Translations under genes and position numbers: made by a program
Assembly (NCBI GenBank): GCA_036971475.1
Contig: JBAIZL010000008.1
Location: 26,907,982 to 26,971,981, forward strand
Direction of reading: 5' to 3'
Length of the DNA stretch: 64,000 nt
Origin: Prosapia bicincta
Lineage: Eukaryota; Arthropoda; Insecta; Hemiptera; Cercopidae
The notes under the pieces: generated by a model
What the model was told of the DNA's origin: nothing
The model's input: only the letters and a program-made list of their open reading frames with translations
The model's database searches: none
Part shown: positions 1 to 11,800 of the stretch, in pieces
Numbering within the stretch: position 1 is the first letter of the stretch
Layout of the letters: each line of letters begins with the position of its first letter

Positions 1-266
1 CATCCAATGCTAGCAGTAAATTCCAAATAACCGTTCATTATTTTTGTTAAACTGTAATACCTTTTTTTGTATTAATGAACTACTAATAGGAACTAGTTTC
101 TGAAACTGTTCAATATTTGCACAATTCTGTTTCTAGTCACTTATTGTAGCCTTACCAACACTAAAGTCAACAGCTAACTTTGTCAAACTTTCCCCTTTGT
201 CTAGTAGCATTAACCCTTCAAGTTTTTCTTTTAAATTGCAAGAACTGTGTTTCCGTTTGCTCACCA
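1..266 (-). pseudogene. pogo/Tigger-type transposase, N-terminal fragment
   Basis: Read on the minus strand from an ATG at 266-264, this encodes a basic N-terminus (MVSKRKHSS...) and then a helix-turn-helix of the pogo/jerky/Tigger family: 'KEKLEGLMLLDKGESLTKLA' followed by 'FSVGKATISD'. A TAG stop sits where the family usually has Trp after ISD, and the frame then continues. The rest runs off the left edge, so only the DNA-binding end is visible. Sequence to its right (about 600-800), rich in AAATCCAAA and CAGATTT motifs, may be its terminal region. The family call is from motif recognition; the stop is directly seen. Confidence 0.6.
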
Positions 267-1194
267 TAATGCACTTTTAGAAAACTAAAATTCTCTATCA
301 ACAGAACAGCAACTCCACAACACAACAAACACTGGACAACTAACTCATCTTGCCTATTCATGCTAGACAGATTGTTTACATTAGTCACGTACATGTACGT
401 TCCTGATATCCTAATCTTATTGTTCCTCTACACAATCGAACCTCTAACAGTAAACAAAGCAGTTCTATTAATAGGCTATGAAATTGTGTAGGGTGCAATA
501 CAGCACATTACTTGAAGCTATCGTTTATAAACAGACACATCCGGTAAATGTAAAAGAATGGAATAGACTTGTGCTACAATATTTTTCTTGAATGAAGGTC
601 TACAGTACAGTATTGATACAGAAATATGTAATGAATGCTCTAATATTGTTCTTTAATTTAAAAACGCACTTCTGGCAAATGCAACAAACACTGGAAATCC
701 AAAATCTGAACGTTTTGGCAAATCTGAACTTTTCCAAATCCAAACAGATTATAGCCCCAATTAGTTCAGATTTGAGGGATTCCAATATATTTACTATTTT
801 TTTTTGTTTAAACAACGGGAGCTGCTTTCACATCTGCTATTGCAAAACACAACAAAGAGTGGCAATACAGAAAACCTCTCACATCCGGCCCTTTCATATG
901 TGGAGCCTCCAATATCCGGACGTAATATGAAAATAAAGTAAGAGTCTTTATTTTGCAAGGTGTCTTGCCCTCCTGCTAGTACTCTGGTGCTAGCAGTCGG
1001 CTCTTGGTTTTTTCTCGACTTATCCAGTTGGGTTCGAGTCTCCATATCATTCAGTTCACTAGTGTCCTTCAGTGTATTACCCAACTTGATCAGTTGTGTT
1101 TGAGTGCCCGTATCATTTAGTTCACATATATTTTACAGGATATTGTGTTACTGATAGTTATTTTCCCTAGAATTTGTAATCTACTATATACAAT

Positions 1195-2650
1195 ATGGTG
1201 GATAAGCGGACAAAAACGGTGTTTTCTATTGAAGATAAGATGTGTGCAATAAAACTATTAGATGCAGAAGAGACACGTAAAAAAGTTCCTAGTAAGGTGG
1301 GTGAACTAGTACAGTGAGTGACTGAAACAATAGAAAAATGGTACTGTAACTTAGACAACAAAAAGTGTTAAATGATGACAGCGGTAAATGATTAAGTGAA
1401 CAAATCACTCTTTATGTGGTTCACGCAGTGTAGATAAAAAGGCTATCCATAATCGGATTCATATTAAAAGGAAAATCTTTAGAACTTCATAAAGAAATGG
1501 GAATTGAAATTAATATTAATGCTATTAAAGGTTGGTTGGAGGAGAAGAAAAATCTACATGGAGCTAGAAAACTTCAAATAAGTGGGAAAAATCTCTCAGC
1601 AAATGAAAACAGTGTGATAAAGTATAACATTTTTTTTACATAAGATGTGTGATTAGGGAGGAATTATCGGCGATCAAAGTTATAACTGTGACAAAAATGT
1701 CCTAAATTTCAAAATACTCCCCAGCTGCACTCTAGACGCCAAACAGGGCTCAAGAGTATAAAAAGAAATAGTTACTATATTGGCCAGCAGTAATGTTATA
1801 GGAAATAATAAATTAAAACTTTGCCTGATTAGAAAATCACAAAAAGAGGGGTTTTAAAAACTGTAAAAGTACTGATTCCATTTTACCTGCGTGGTACAAA
1901 GGGAAAAAAAGTGTATGGATGAACACAGCAACTTCTTGGGATTGGTTCAAGATCAGTTTGTCCTATCTGTGGAAAATTATGCAAAAGAAAACAACTTGAC
2001 AATAAATGCCATTTTATAACGTAAAAATGCTCCTCCTACCCATAACCAGATGAATTGATAAATGGAGACATAAAGTGTATTTTTTGCCACTGAACGTAAT
2101 GTCTTTGTGCCAACCAATGGATCACGATGTCCTGGAAAATCTCAAACAGCTATAACTCTGTAAGTTACTAACAGTTATAACTGAGGGTACGGATGTGGGA
2201 AAAAGTGTAATGTAGGAAGAAGGGAACCTAAAAAACGCAGACTTGCTAGATGTTGCTTTATGGATTGCTACATAGGATGCAATCAGGCAGATAACACTAG
2301 TTAAATCAGAGCAAAAACTGTTGCATCAGAAAACAAATAATGAGAAAATTGAAAACGTATTTCAAACAGAAATCCGTGCTATTTAAACAAATGAAGAAAT
2401 CGTTGATCTTCTTCAAAACATTCTTGTTGGAAGGACATGAACAGTGTTGGTGTGAATGAATGGATGAAAAAGGATGAAGTTTATGAGTTTTTCTATTAAT
2501 GATATTGTAGACTTAGTGAACACACAGCCAGCACCTGCTGAAGATGACGAAAGAAAACAAACCATGATGCACAGGGATTCCAGTAATTTAGCCAACTGAA
2601 TGAGTATATCGAAGAACAAGATGAAGCAACATCAGATGACCATCTACTCT
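1195..2650 (+). pseudogene. pogo/Tigger-type DDE transposase relic, many stops
   Basis: Starting at ATG 1195, fragments in shifting frames follow the Tigger order. First comes an N-terminal HTH ('FSIEDKMCAIKLLDAEETR'). Near 1485-1620 is a CENP-B-type second HTH ('GWLEEKKNLHGARKLQISGK', then 'LSA'). From about 1690 the DDE core appears: 'YNCDKNVLNF', where the family has N-x-DET-G, then 'TILASSNVIGNNKLKLCLI'. Near 2080-2150 is the block 'SLCQPMDHDVLENLK', matching the family's LQPMDqgV motif. The second catalytic Asp is not evident before 'NAPPTH'. Many stops and frameshifts make it non-functional. A pogo-like end reading TTTTACTGTA lies near 3070-3079; I could not find a convincing partner on the left. 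Confidence 0.72.
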
Positions 2651-2730
2651 TTCCAAAGTGGAGGGATATTTCATCAATGAAACAAGCAAACCGCCATTAC
2701 ATGTTTTTTTTACCAAAACTGATAATAATG

Positions 2731-2737
<7 letters not shown>

Positions 2738-2816
<79 letters not shown>
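2738..2816. repeat. (TA)n microsatellite
   Basis: About 78 bp of uninterrupted TA dinucleotide inside the 3' part of the Tigger relic. Confidence 0.97.
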
Positions 2817-2825
<9 letters not shown>

Positions 2826-3263
2826 ACAGTACATTATTAAAGAACTGTACACATAGGTAACTAAATTGTACATAGAGTCCTATATTCCTATTAATATATA
2901 ATTGCAACTTCACTAAATGTAACTTATTTACTTAAAACAATCATACATCTACTTCCAGTTGGAGCGGTTGTGATTATGTTGTACAGGCGTACATTATTAC
3001 ATAATCCCTACCATATCTGGATTTTTTATCCGGATCAGGCTGTTGCCACATTGATCTGAGTATGATAGGTTTTACTGTACTTCCTTCCTATTTTCATTAG
3101 TAAATAAACAAAAATTAAAGAAAAAACAACAAATATATTTTAAGATTATAAATTTAGAACATTGGGGGTTTAGTTTTAAATAGAATGTAATCGAATCATA
3201 TCTCTTTGAACTCGGAGTTTTTAGGTTGTACATCCTGAGGCTTTTGTTATCAATATACACTTA

Positions 3264-3480
3264 TTGATACCACTTGGAAGAAAATCAAACTAATTACGGT
3301 ACTGATGTTTTTCAGCAGATACATTTTGCAATAGATCAGTCCATTGTTCAACGTTGAGTCACTGACATTGTGAATTTTATCCATGACTCACAGTATTTAA
3401 CAGTGTGCTGATCAAGTGTGAAATTTGTCTGATGAAAAACACCTGTAAGTAGTAGGGGTTTTTGCCCAGTGGTATCAGTA
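3264..3480. repeat. foldback repeat, family C (PLE terminal type)
   Basis: The ends GATACCACTTGG and CCCAGTGGTATC are inverted. Arms of about 90 bp carry a TTTTTCAGCAGA / TCTGATGAAAAA pair and an imperfect GATCAGTCCATTGTTCAA / TTTAACAGTGTGCTGATC pair. It is an old copy of the structure at 32320-32574; relatives also occur at 40237-40345 and 48752-48908. The 40237 copy abuts the 3' end of a minus-strand PLE relic, so the family is probably that element's terminal repeat. Confidence 0.7.
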
Positions 3481-4927
3481 AGTATATTGTGATAACAGTA
3501 ATAAATTTTTAAAAGAAATAATTAATTGGTTTGATGAATTTTAACAATTTAATCTAATTAAAACTTTTACATGAAAATTTTATAATAAATTAAATAATTT
3601 CAAGAAATATTAAAAAGTGTTATTCCAGAAGATTGATGGTTAGATTTATTATTTTTAAATATACACTCATTCATATATTCTCTTTCAGAAAAATTTGATA
3701 AAGGATTCTTTGAATTAAATTTTCCAAAGATATATTAGATGTTTTATTAGTTTTTCTAAAATATACTCTTGTACAATTAACAATTGATGCTTAGGTGTTA
3801 TAATTGAATAGGCTGAGGTATTTTAATGACATTTGTAAATTTTAAATTATAAGTTATATTTTTAAATTAAATGGACTTATAACTTTCATATTTTTAAGAT
3901 TTAGTTAACTTTTATAAAGTAAAAAATATTATTTTCCCAATTAGCTGATGTTTAAGTTTTATAAAATATACTAAATTGCCACAAAACTTTCAATTTATAG
4001 ACAACTTTTATTCTAATAAAACAAGTCTTAAAGTACAAAATTCTCAAAGAACCCAACCCTAAGATATAACTGGCATGATTATACATATAGCTTATTGTTT
4101 TTATATCAAACTCCAGAAACTGGTTTTCTGCCAGATACAGATAATAAAGCCAGAGACTCATAATTGTATTTTGGACTCAGAAAAACAATTACAATAGCTC
4201 TTGCAAGTGGTGAGCTTATATTACAAGAGCTAGACCATGGCAACAAAGTTTACATACATAGGCCAAACAATTTTTATTGTAAATGTTATTGACACACACA
4301 CTCCTTCAGGAAAAACACCCACTTAGCACGCAGGCCAGGTGACAAACTACAATTTAACAAGTATTCCTCTTTTGGCCCATTTTAGAAATTGATGTATAGC
4401 AAAAACAAACCACTTCGCTTCACCTGTAGCCCAAGCACATATTGAAAAATTAGAATAGTATTGAACAGGAGCTTGAAAGCTTTGAAATATCAGTAACAGA
4501 AGTAAATAATAATATTTACTCTTATTTTAATAATTATCATAATCAGATAATAGCAACATGTTTTGTATGATTGGCTGGCAATTCAGATTCCTATTTTTGA
4601 AGTTTTATGTTGAATTATAAAATTATTCTAGAAATTTATAACAGTGTATATTAAGTTGTAATTAGTAGTTAAATATAATTTAATAATAATAAAGTTGTAA
4701 TTACTATTGGTAATAGTATAAATATATTAAATCTAAGCTGATGTTTATTGACCAACACCAAGGTATTCTATATGTTCACATTTGAGTGTCGGAAGCTGAT
4801 GTTTAATCAACAACAAGATATTCCATATTTCGAAATTTTGTTTATGTTCATGACAAGTTGGTTTTTAATCACTTATACAATTTGAAATTACTTGCGACCA
4901 GATATTCTAATAATAAATGTTGTTAAA
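3481..4927. other. AT-rich stretch, no gene recognised
   Basis: I see only short open frames without family motifs. Two copies of a GCTGATGTTTA...CAAC phrase occur near 4736-4830, suggesting an unclassified decayed repeat. Confidence 0.5.
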
Positions 4928-5406
4928 TTGTTAACTTACACTTGGAGGAAACGTTTTTGTCTTACGACTTCTTCAGCAGCCTCATGTTTCTGCTACTAGG
5001 ATTGCTGCAGTTGGGCTTTTCGATTCCAATTGTTGAAAGTTAGAAGTGATGTGATCGAAAAGTGTGTGTAATCTGTATTGTGTTTATTCATTTAGAATGT
5101 CATTTTCATGTGTGTTGGTATGTTTGTATATTTCATATTGTTCTAATATGTTTAATTTGGGGCCTGGAAACATACAACAAAGGCCCAAAGTTAAACATAT
5201 TAGAACAATATGAAATATACAAACATAACAACACACATAAAATGACATTCTACATGATACAGATCACACATACTTTTCGATCTCATCACTTCTAATTTTA
5301 AAAATTTGGAACCAAAAATCACAACAGCAGCAATCCTAACAGTAGAAACGTGAGGCTGAAGAAGTCGTTAGACAAAAACATTTCCTCCAAGTCTAAGTTA
5401 ACAATA
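4928..5406. repeat. large palindrome of a Penelope-like element 3' end
   Basis: Two arms of about 215-230 bp (4928-5158 and 5188-5406) are inverted copies of each other around a spacer of about 30 bp. Read on the + strand, the right arm begins with 'LNILEQYEIYKHNNTHK', the same peptide signature found at the C-terminus of the PLE near 38090 ('ALEQYEIYRL') and, diverged, in the minus-strand PLE near 40500. Downstream are CTGAAGAAGTCGT, an A-rich run, and TCCAAG(T)GTAAGT-like sequence. I infer a PLE 3' terminal fragment inserted with an inverted duplicate. The palindrome is directly visible; the PLE assignment rests on the short peptide match. Confidence 0.68.
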
Positions 5407-5668
5407 TAACAACTTATATTAATAAAATGTCTGGCCACAAATAATTTCAAATTGTAATAAGTATTCTACATGTTCACTTTTAATCCAATGTTATCCACTT
5501 GTACACTTGAGCAATATCATTTTAATATGTCGTAACAGTAAACTTTAAACTGTATGCTACAATAATGTTGTAAGTGTATTGTAGAAAATAGAAATCCCAT
5601 ATCTTTAAATAACTATGAAATATTTAATTGCATATATAGCCTGTATTTTGTTTTCTAAATCATTACAG

Positions 5669-5864
5669 TACTACGGTCAACAACTGTATGTTTTCATTGA
5701 CGGTTACATACAACGTCGCCTAATGTCAGGATATACTATTGCAGACTGTTATATTCAAACACAAGAGGAGATAATAAGGCAACTGCAGGGCATGTATGAA
5801 CAAGTGGACTCTGAAGATCTAATAAGAGAAATTGCTCAAAAGATCGATGTTTCAAAAGAGTTAG
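5669..5864 (+). CDS. SLC9C-like exon 1 of the visible part (linker)
   Basis: The acceptor is TTCTAAATCATTACAG and the donor GTAATA, leaving phase 1. It encodes residues 1-65 of the visible protein, beginning YYGQQLYVFIDGYIQRRLMS and ending DVSKEL. It is a charged helical linker matching the stretch between voltage sensor and CNBD in SLC9C proteins. An ATG at 5615 is in frame, but the intervening codons are intron-like and a good acceptor follows, so I do not take it as the start. Confidence 0.75.
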
Positions 5865-8800
5865 GTAATACTATAGACATTTTAAGCCTAGTAGTTATTT
5901 TAGGTTTAGAGCAGATTTAGTAGTTATTTTTTTATCAAAGAGTAGTTTTTTAATAGTGTCTATATAAATGCTACATATTACTAAATATTGGTAATTAATC
6001 AATCGTTATATAGTAAACCCTCCTGGCTGTCAGTTAATTATGCTTAAAAAAAAAAAATAATAATAACAGTGGAAAGGAAAGCATGTTACAAACATACATT
6101 GGCAAAATTGTTAAACCCTCTAACATAATCCACTGATATAAAGTAGAATAATCGGTTGGTATTTTTATCTTAAACTATTCAAAGGTCCAGTTCTTAGTTT
6201 TACGTATGCATTTTTGTTATATTATTGTAGTGTTAGTTAAAATTCTAAATACAACTTTGAATAGTTTTGAATAGACCTCTATGTTTCAAATAGACCTTAA
6301 AAATTGTAAGATGTTTTATTTAAACAGCTGATGCACAATAAAGTAGTAAAAATAAGTGGCTATAGTAAAGAAGTAGAATATTGCTTGCATTTAATGAAAG
6401 GATTTCTTAGGATTCTCAGGAAGATCACTAGATATATTGCATCTTTTTTGCATTTTGATATTATTCATCTAACAAGTACTAAAGTTTTATACAGTTATTA
6501 TATAGCAAATGCGTGTATACTGTTTTTCTCATTGGTTGAGACAAGCAGTTCCCGTCTTGTTGATCTTAACCCTTTGATTAGCATTCATGTATCAGTACGC
6601 GAGGTCGTGGAACGGCCAGCGGGAGCGTTCCCTTATATGTAGGTTCTACAGTTTCTCTCAGATTAGCATGGCCGTATTTTTACGATTTGTCTTCCTGTGT
6701 ATTGTGCTGTATTCTAGGTTAAATATTTGCAACTATTTGGGTGATAAATACTACACAGAGTATATAGTCACTATTCTTTTGTGTCCAGAGTCTTTGGGTT
6801 TTCCCACGTATTTACAGATTGTTTTGAAGTTTATGTCGTAGTTTACAATGAATATGTGATTGAATAATGAAGAAGTTCTTTTGTGTCCAAAGTCTATGGT
6901 TTTTCCCACGTGTTTACAGATCCTTTCAAAGTTTGTGCGGTATTTTACAATTAATAGGTATATTACAAAAAAAAAGATTAACACATAATTTTTAGCAAAG
7001 AAATTGTCAGAAAACATAAGTTAAAGTTTGGTTAACATGAGAAAATGTGTAAATAAAAAAAATATTAACAAATATTATTATAATTTAAAAAATTAGGGTT
7101 GCTAATCAAAGGGTTAACCTTATTTTGTCAAGTAAAAAATGTATAATTTGGTTGACCATAATATAAGCATAATGTGTAATACCAAGCTTTTTTAAATTAA
7201 ATACCAATATATAATCAACAGTTTATAGGTACAAGAAATACAAAATAGCCTTTTGAGAGTAATTTTGAGAAACATACATTACATTTGGAATAACACACTT
7301 CAGCATGTAGTACATAGGCGATGATAACCATATTTGTTTTTTTCTCTTAATCCAATACGTAGTTAGAGATCTATGTTTCTTGAACTTATAGAAAGGTCAA
7401 TAACCTCTAAAAACACCAAGTAGAACTCAGCATAAATAGATAAATGGCGCACACAAATGGATGCAGTAACATAATTGTTACACACTTTTCTTTAAATTAA
7501 ATATTATCTAAAATAACAGTGTAAATGCTTCAGAGAGGGACTCCTTATCGGCCAACCTTTGTTCCTTACAAGGTTCGGTACGGCCCAGTTCATTTCAAGA
7601 CGTCGGTTAAACGACATCTCTCCCGTCACTCTCGACGTGACGTAGTTTCTTGTGTGTTCTAAACAAAGCTCGGTTTAGACCATTTTTCTCTCTTTGTTTC
7701 TCCCGTCGTGTGGCGAAGATACTATTAGCATTAATAGTGACATTTTGAATATATGTGATTTCTTTTAAGTTCCTTAGGTAAATGATAAGTGCGGGAAAGG
7801 GTGCACCCGAATAGCTGTCCGACAAGTGGTGGTGCTTCACCCAGTGAGGTATGTGCAAAAATGTCAACTTTTTTCATTTATTGAGTTAAGGTTCTCCGGA
7901 AATCAATGTTGCCGTTATATGGCAGAATATTTAACATATTTGGTCCTACGAGCCGGATATTTTGAAAAGGTCCTATGTTAAAACATGTCCACATGAGTGA
8001 CGTACATATTTCCAACCGCACTCAATATCTTGTCCTTGTTACAAGGCTTACCTCACTCAATTTCTTATCTATCAGCTGCGCAAATAGAGTAGACTATAAC
8101 AAACCCTCTCTGAAAGCATATCTTTATGATTAACTACACTTGTCTATTTGTAAACAATTCGCATGATTCAAAGTTTATGTTTCTCACTTATACTAATGTT
8201 AATAGGCTAATATATTTATAAATATTTTCTACTAACTATTTAGTATGTTCAAAGAAGTCACCTATGATTTCACTGCTTGTAAATTGCAAATTTATATTTA
8301 TTAATGCTTATTGTTTTGAAGCAGTTCATTCAGTTACATGCTGTCCAATCTAATGATAATTATTTCTTTTTAAAATATATACATTTTTCATAATTTGTAT
8401 TGAACGTTTTTCTTATTGCAATTATTTGAAGATATCTTGTTATAGTAACATTGAATAAGAGACATTTGTTTACTTCAACTGTTTACGTCCGTTCATAGGT
8501 TCAAACATTCAATATTTACATTTCTTTGTGAGAAACTAGTTTATGCTTTCTCTATCGCTCTTGCTATTAGTATAGCATATTTTGTTAGTGTATTTAAAGA
8601 GCCTTATTGTTATTGTAGATATAATTCAATTCTATAAAATGGTCAAATCACTAAGGGTAATCACTGCTAAGAAGGAAGCTCTATTTTCCCAGATCCAATC
8701 AATTTATGATCTCACGCAAAAGATTTCTGATAAAGCGATCATGCAGGAATTAATGATCCGAGCTCCCTCTGTCGCTATCATTAAACAAGAATTTTTAGAC

Positions 8801-11800
8801 ACATTGGACTTATTCAATGAACTCTCGTTGGAAAAAGATAACGATTTTATTCCCAATTTCTCAACTTCGGCTGTGGTTAATGATCTTGTTTCTCGCATAA
8901 ACTACATTGTTGCTTCAATAGAAGCGAAACAAGCTGCTAGGCAAAAAACCGAAGCTAGCTCTTCACTCTCGTCGCAAATTCCACTGCGACTTCCAAAATT
9001 GGAACTCAAACATTTCACAGGTGATCCATTTGAATGGATTTCGTTCAAAAATCTCTTTGACTCTACCATACATAAAAATACATCTCTCAATGCTGTCACC
9101 AAACTACAGTATTTGCTCAGTGTACTCTCAGGTGAACCATTAAAATTAATTAACTCTTTACCTATTTCGGAAGTTAATTATCAAGTCACGTATGACCTTC
9201 TTATGGAAAGATATCATTCTCCAAGATGATTAATGTCAATTCATCTCAATAGAATTCTCGACCTGCCGAATATCAATTACACTTCTAACCAAATGCGTAA
9301 GTTTGTTACAAGTTACACAGAAAACACCCAAGCCTTGAAGGGGCTACAAATTGATATCACGAGTAACAATCCCTTATTGTCAGCGATGATTTTACGCAAG
9401 ATGGATTCTACTGTACTGAAGAAGCTTGAACAATCACGGGATAGCACGTCGACCCTGGCAACACCTGCGGAAATTATCAACTTCCTCTCACAAAAATGTA
9501 GTAAACTTGAACACGCAACACTACATTCCTCTTCAACTCTCAACCCTAACTCATTACCTTCAAACTCACCTCAAATTTCAAAGGGAAAACAGTTAATGTA
9601 TAAGACTCAGGTTAACCGAAAGGGGACTTCGCTGGTGACTTATAACTCTGTCAATGAAACAGCGTCTGAAACAAAGCATCCTTAATGTTTTCTGTGTAAA
9701 GGAACAGACCATAAAATCTATTCCTGCCTTAAGTTTAAGGCCAAATCTCCGACAGAGCGTTTGAAGATCGCGAAGTCGTATAGTAGATGTATTTCATGTT
9801 TGGGCGCTCACAGTGTGAAGTATTGTAAGTCCAAATCGACTTGTTTTCAATGTAAAAGGAAACATCACACTCTTCTCCATTTCGACAACGATCACCTGCC
9901 TCAGCATACACCATTAAAGTCCTCTCTTTCCCAGGACCAAGGTGTAACAGAAGTTGTTCAGTCACCTATTAGTATGACTTCTCAGGCGACTAATCCTGCC
10001 TCTCAAAGTACAACTGTGTTCCTGGGCACACTTTTAGTAAAACTCTCCTCTCCTACCAGGAGGACTAATGTTTTCCGGGCTCTGGAAGCCAATCCTCATT
10101 TATTCCAGAGCAAATAGCTCAACTAATGTGTGTAACTTGAACGAGAAGTAATCACAACATTGTTGGACTTTCTCAAACTCTTACTTGCTCAAGGGGCATG
10201 ACCTCTTTAGGCGTGCACACTCTCGATGGCACAGTAATAGCTGCCAAACATAATTTTCTCATTCTTGACAAAATTTGCGTCGATTTACCTCGTACTCACA
10301 TTGACATTAAAGTACTAAATAAGGTACAATCTTATACGCTTGCCGACCCTAATTTTCATTTGCCACGTCGCATTGATATTCTTCTGGGCGGTGCTCTTTT
10401 TCCTTTAATATTGACTCCAACTACGCATTCTCTCGGCTCTAATATGCCGTGCCTGATAGGCACTCACTTTGGATTCATGGTTATGGGAGAAGCTCCCATA
10501 CCTGCGAAAGGGAATCTAGTGCTAGTATGTCCACCACATTACTCACGGTGAATGACTTGGAACTGCACAATTCTCTGCAAAAGTTCTGGCAACATGAAGA
10601 AGTGCCCTTCACCTCAAAACCCTCACCACATGATCAAGCATGTGAAGCTCATTATGTTGCTACTCATACACGCAACAGTTCAGGTCGTTACTGTGTCCGA
10701 CTTCCTTTCAAACAAGATAAACCTCCTCTCGGAACTTCTCGCGGGAACGCGGAAGTACGATTAAAATCTCTCGAACAAAGGTTCAACTCTAAGCCTCGCT
10801 TCAATCAACTTTATGCAGAATTCATGTCTGACTATTTGACTTCTGGACACATGATACTTGCCCAAAACACTCAGCTCAGTTCACCTCACTACTTTTTACC
10901 TTATCATGGGGTTCTAAAGGAATCCAGCACCACTACTCGCCTTCGAACAGTCTTTGATGCAAGTGCAAAAACATCTAACGGTTTCTTTCTCAACGACACC
11001 CTGTGGACAGGACAGAAAATGCAGACCAACATTTGTGATCTGTTACTCATGTTTCGCTATCATAATGTGGTTTTTACTTGCGATATACGTCAGATGTATC
11101 GTCAGATCAAAGTCCACCCTGATGATCAACCTTATCAGCTGATCCTATGGAGGGACCATGTCGATCAACCTGTTTCCACTTATCAATTGACCACAGTAAC
11201 CTATGGACTTAGTTGTTCACCTTACCTGGCGATAAGAACTCTTCATCAGCTCGTCTCCGATGAAGGTCTTCATTACCTCAGGCTGCCGAAGTACTCCGCA
11301 CACAAACGTTTGTCGACGACATTATTGTGGGTGGTGATTCCATTGATGAGGCCTCTCATTTGAAAACTCAGCTCATTTCTCTTTTACTTCGAGGTGGCTT
11401 CGAATTGCGGAAATGGACTACTAACGTTTATCAACTATTACAGGATCTTCCAGACGAACACCTAGAGACACCCACGTTTCTTCAGGATACCGCACAACCT
11501 TATTATAATATTCTCGGACTTCATTGGTCATCCTCTTCGGATGCTTTTACTTACCATTTGAATTTTCCTCTAAACTCTAAAACTAAACGCCAAGTGCTCA
11601 GCGTTATCGCTCAAATTTATGACCCTTGTTGTTTCCTTTCGCCTGTTGTCATGTGGGCGAAATGTTTTATGCAGCTCCTCTGGTCAAAAGGGTTGGACTG
11701 GGACCAATCCCTACCACCTGAACTTCTAACTCAGTGGCAAACATTTGCAAAGACTTCTTATTGTTTACAAAATATTGTAATTCCACGGACTTTACGCTTG

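Noticed and set aside
2658..2913. Ile-Tyr repeat frames over the TA microsatellite (also at 19094 and 46549)
   Set aside because: Translation of a dinucleotide repeat, not protein coding.
5615..5668. In-frame ATG just before exon 1 as a gene start
   Set aside because: A strong polypyrimidine/AG acceptor lies at 5668 and the peptide before it has no homology; the CNBD exchanger needs upstream exons.
6331..6841. Two plus-strand frames of 84-103 codons
   Set aside because: They overlap the border of the piggyBac-type MITE and show no motif.
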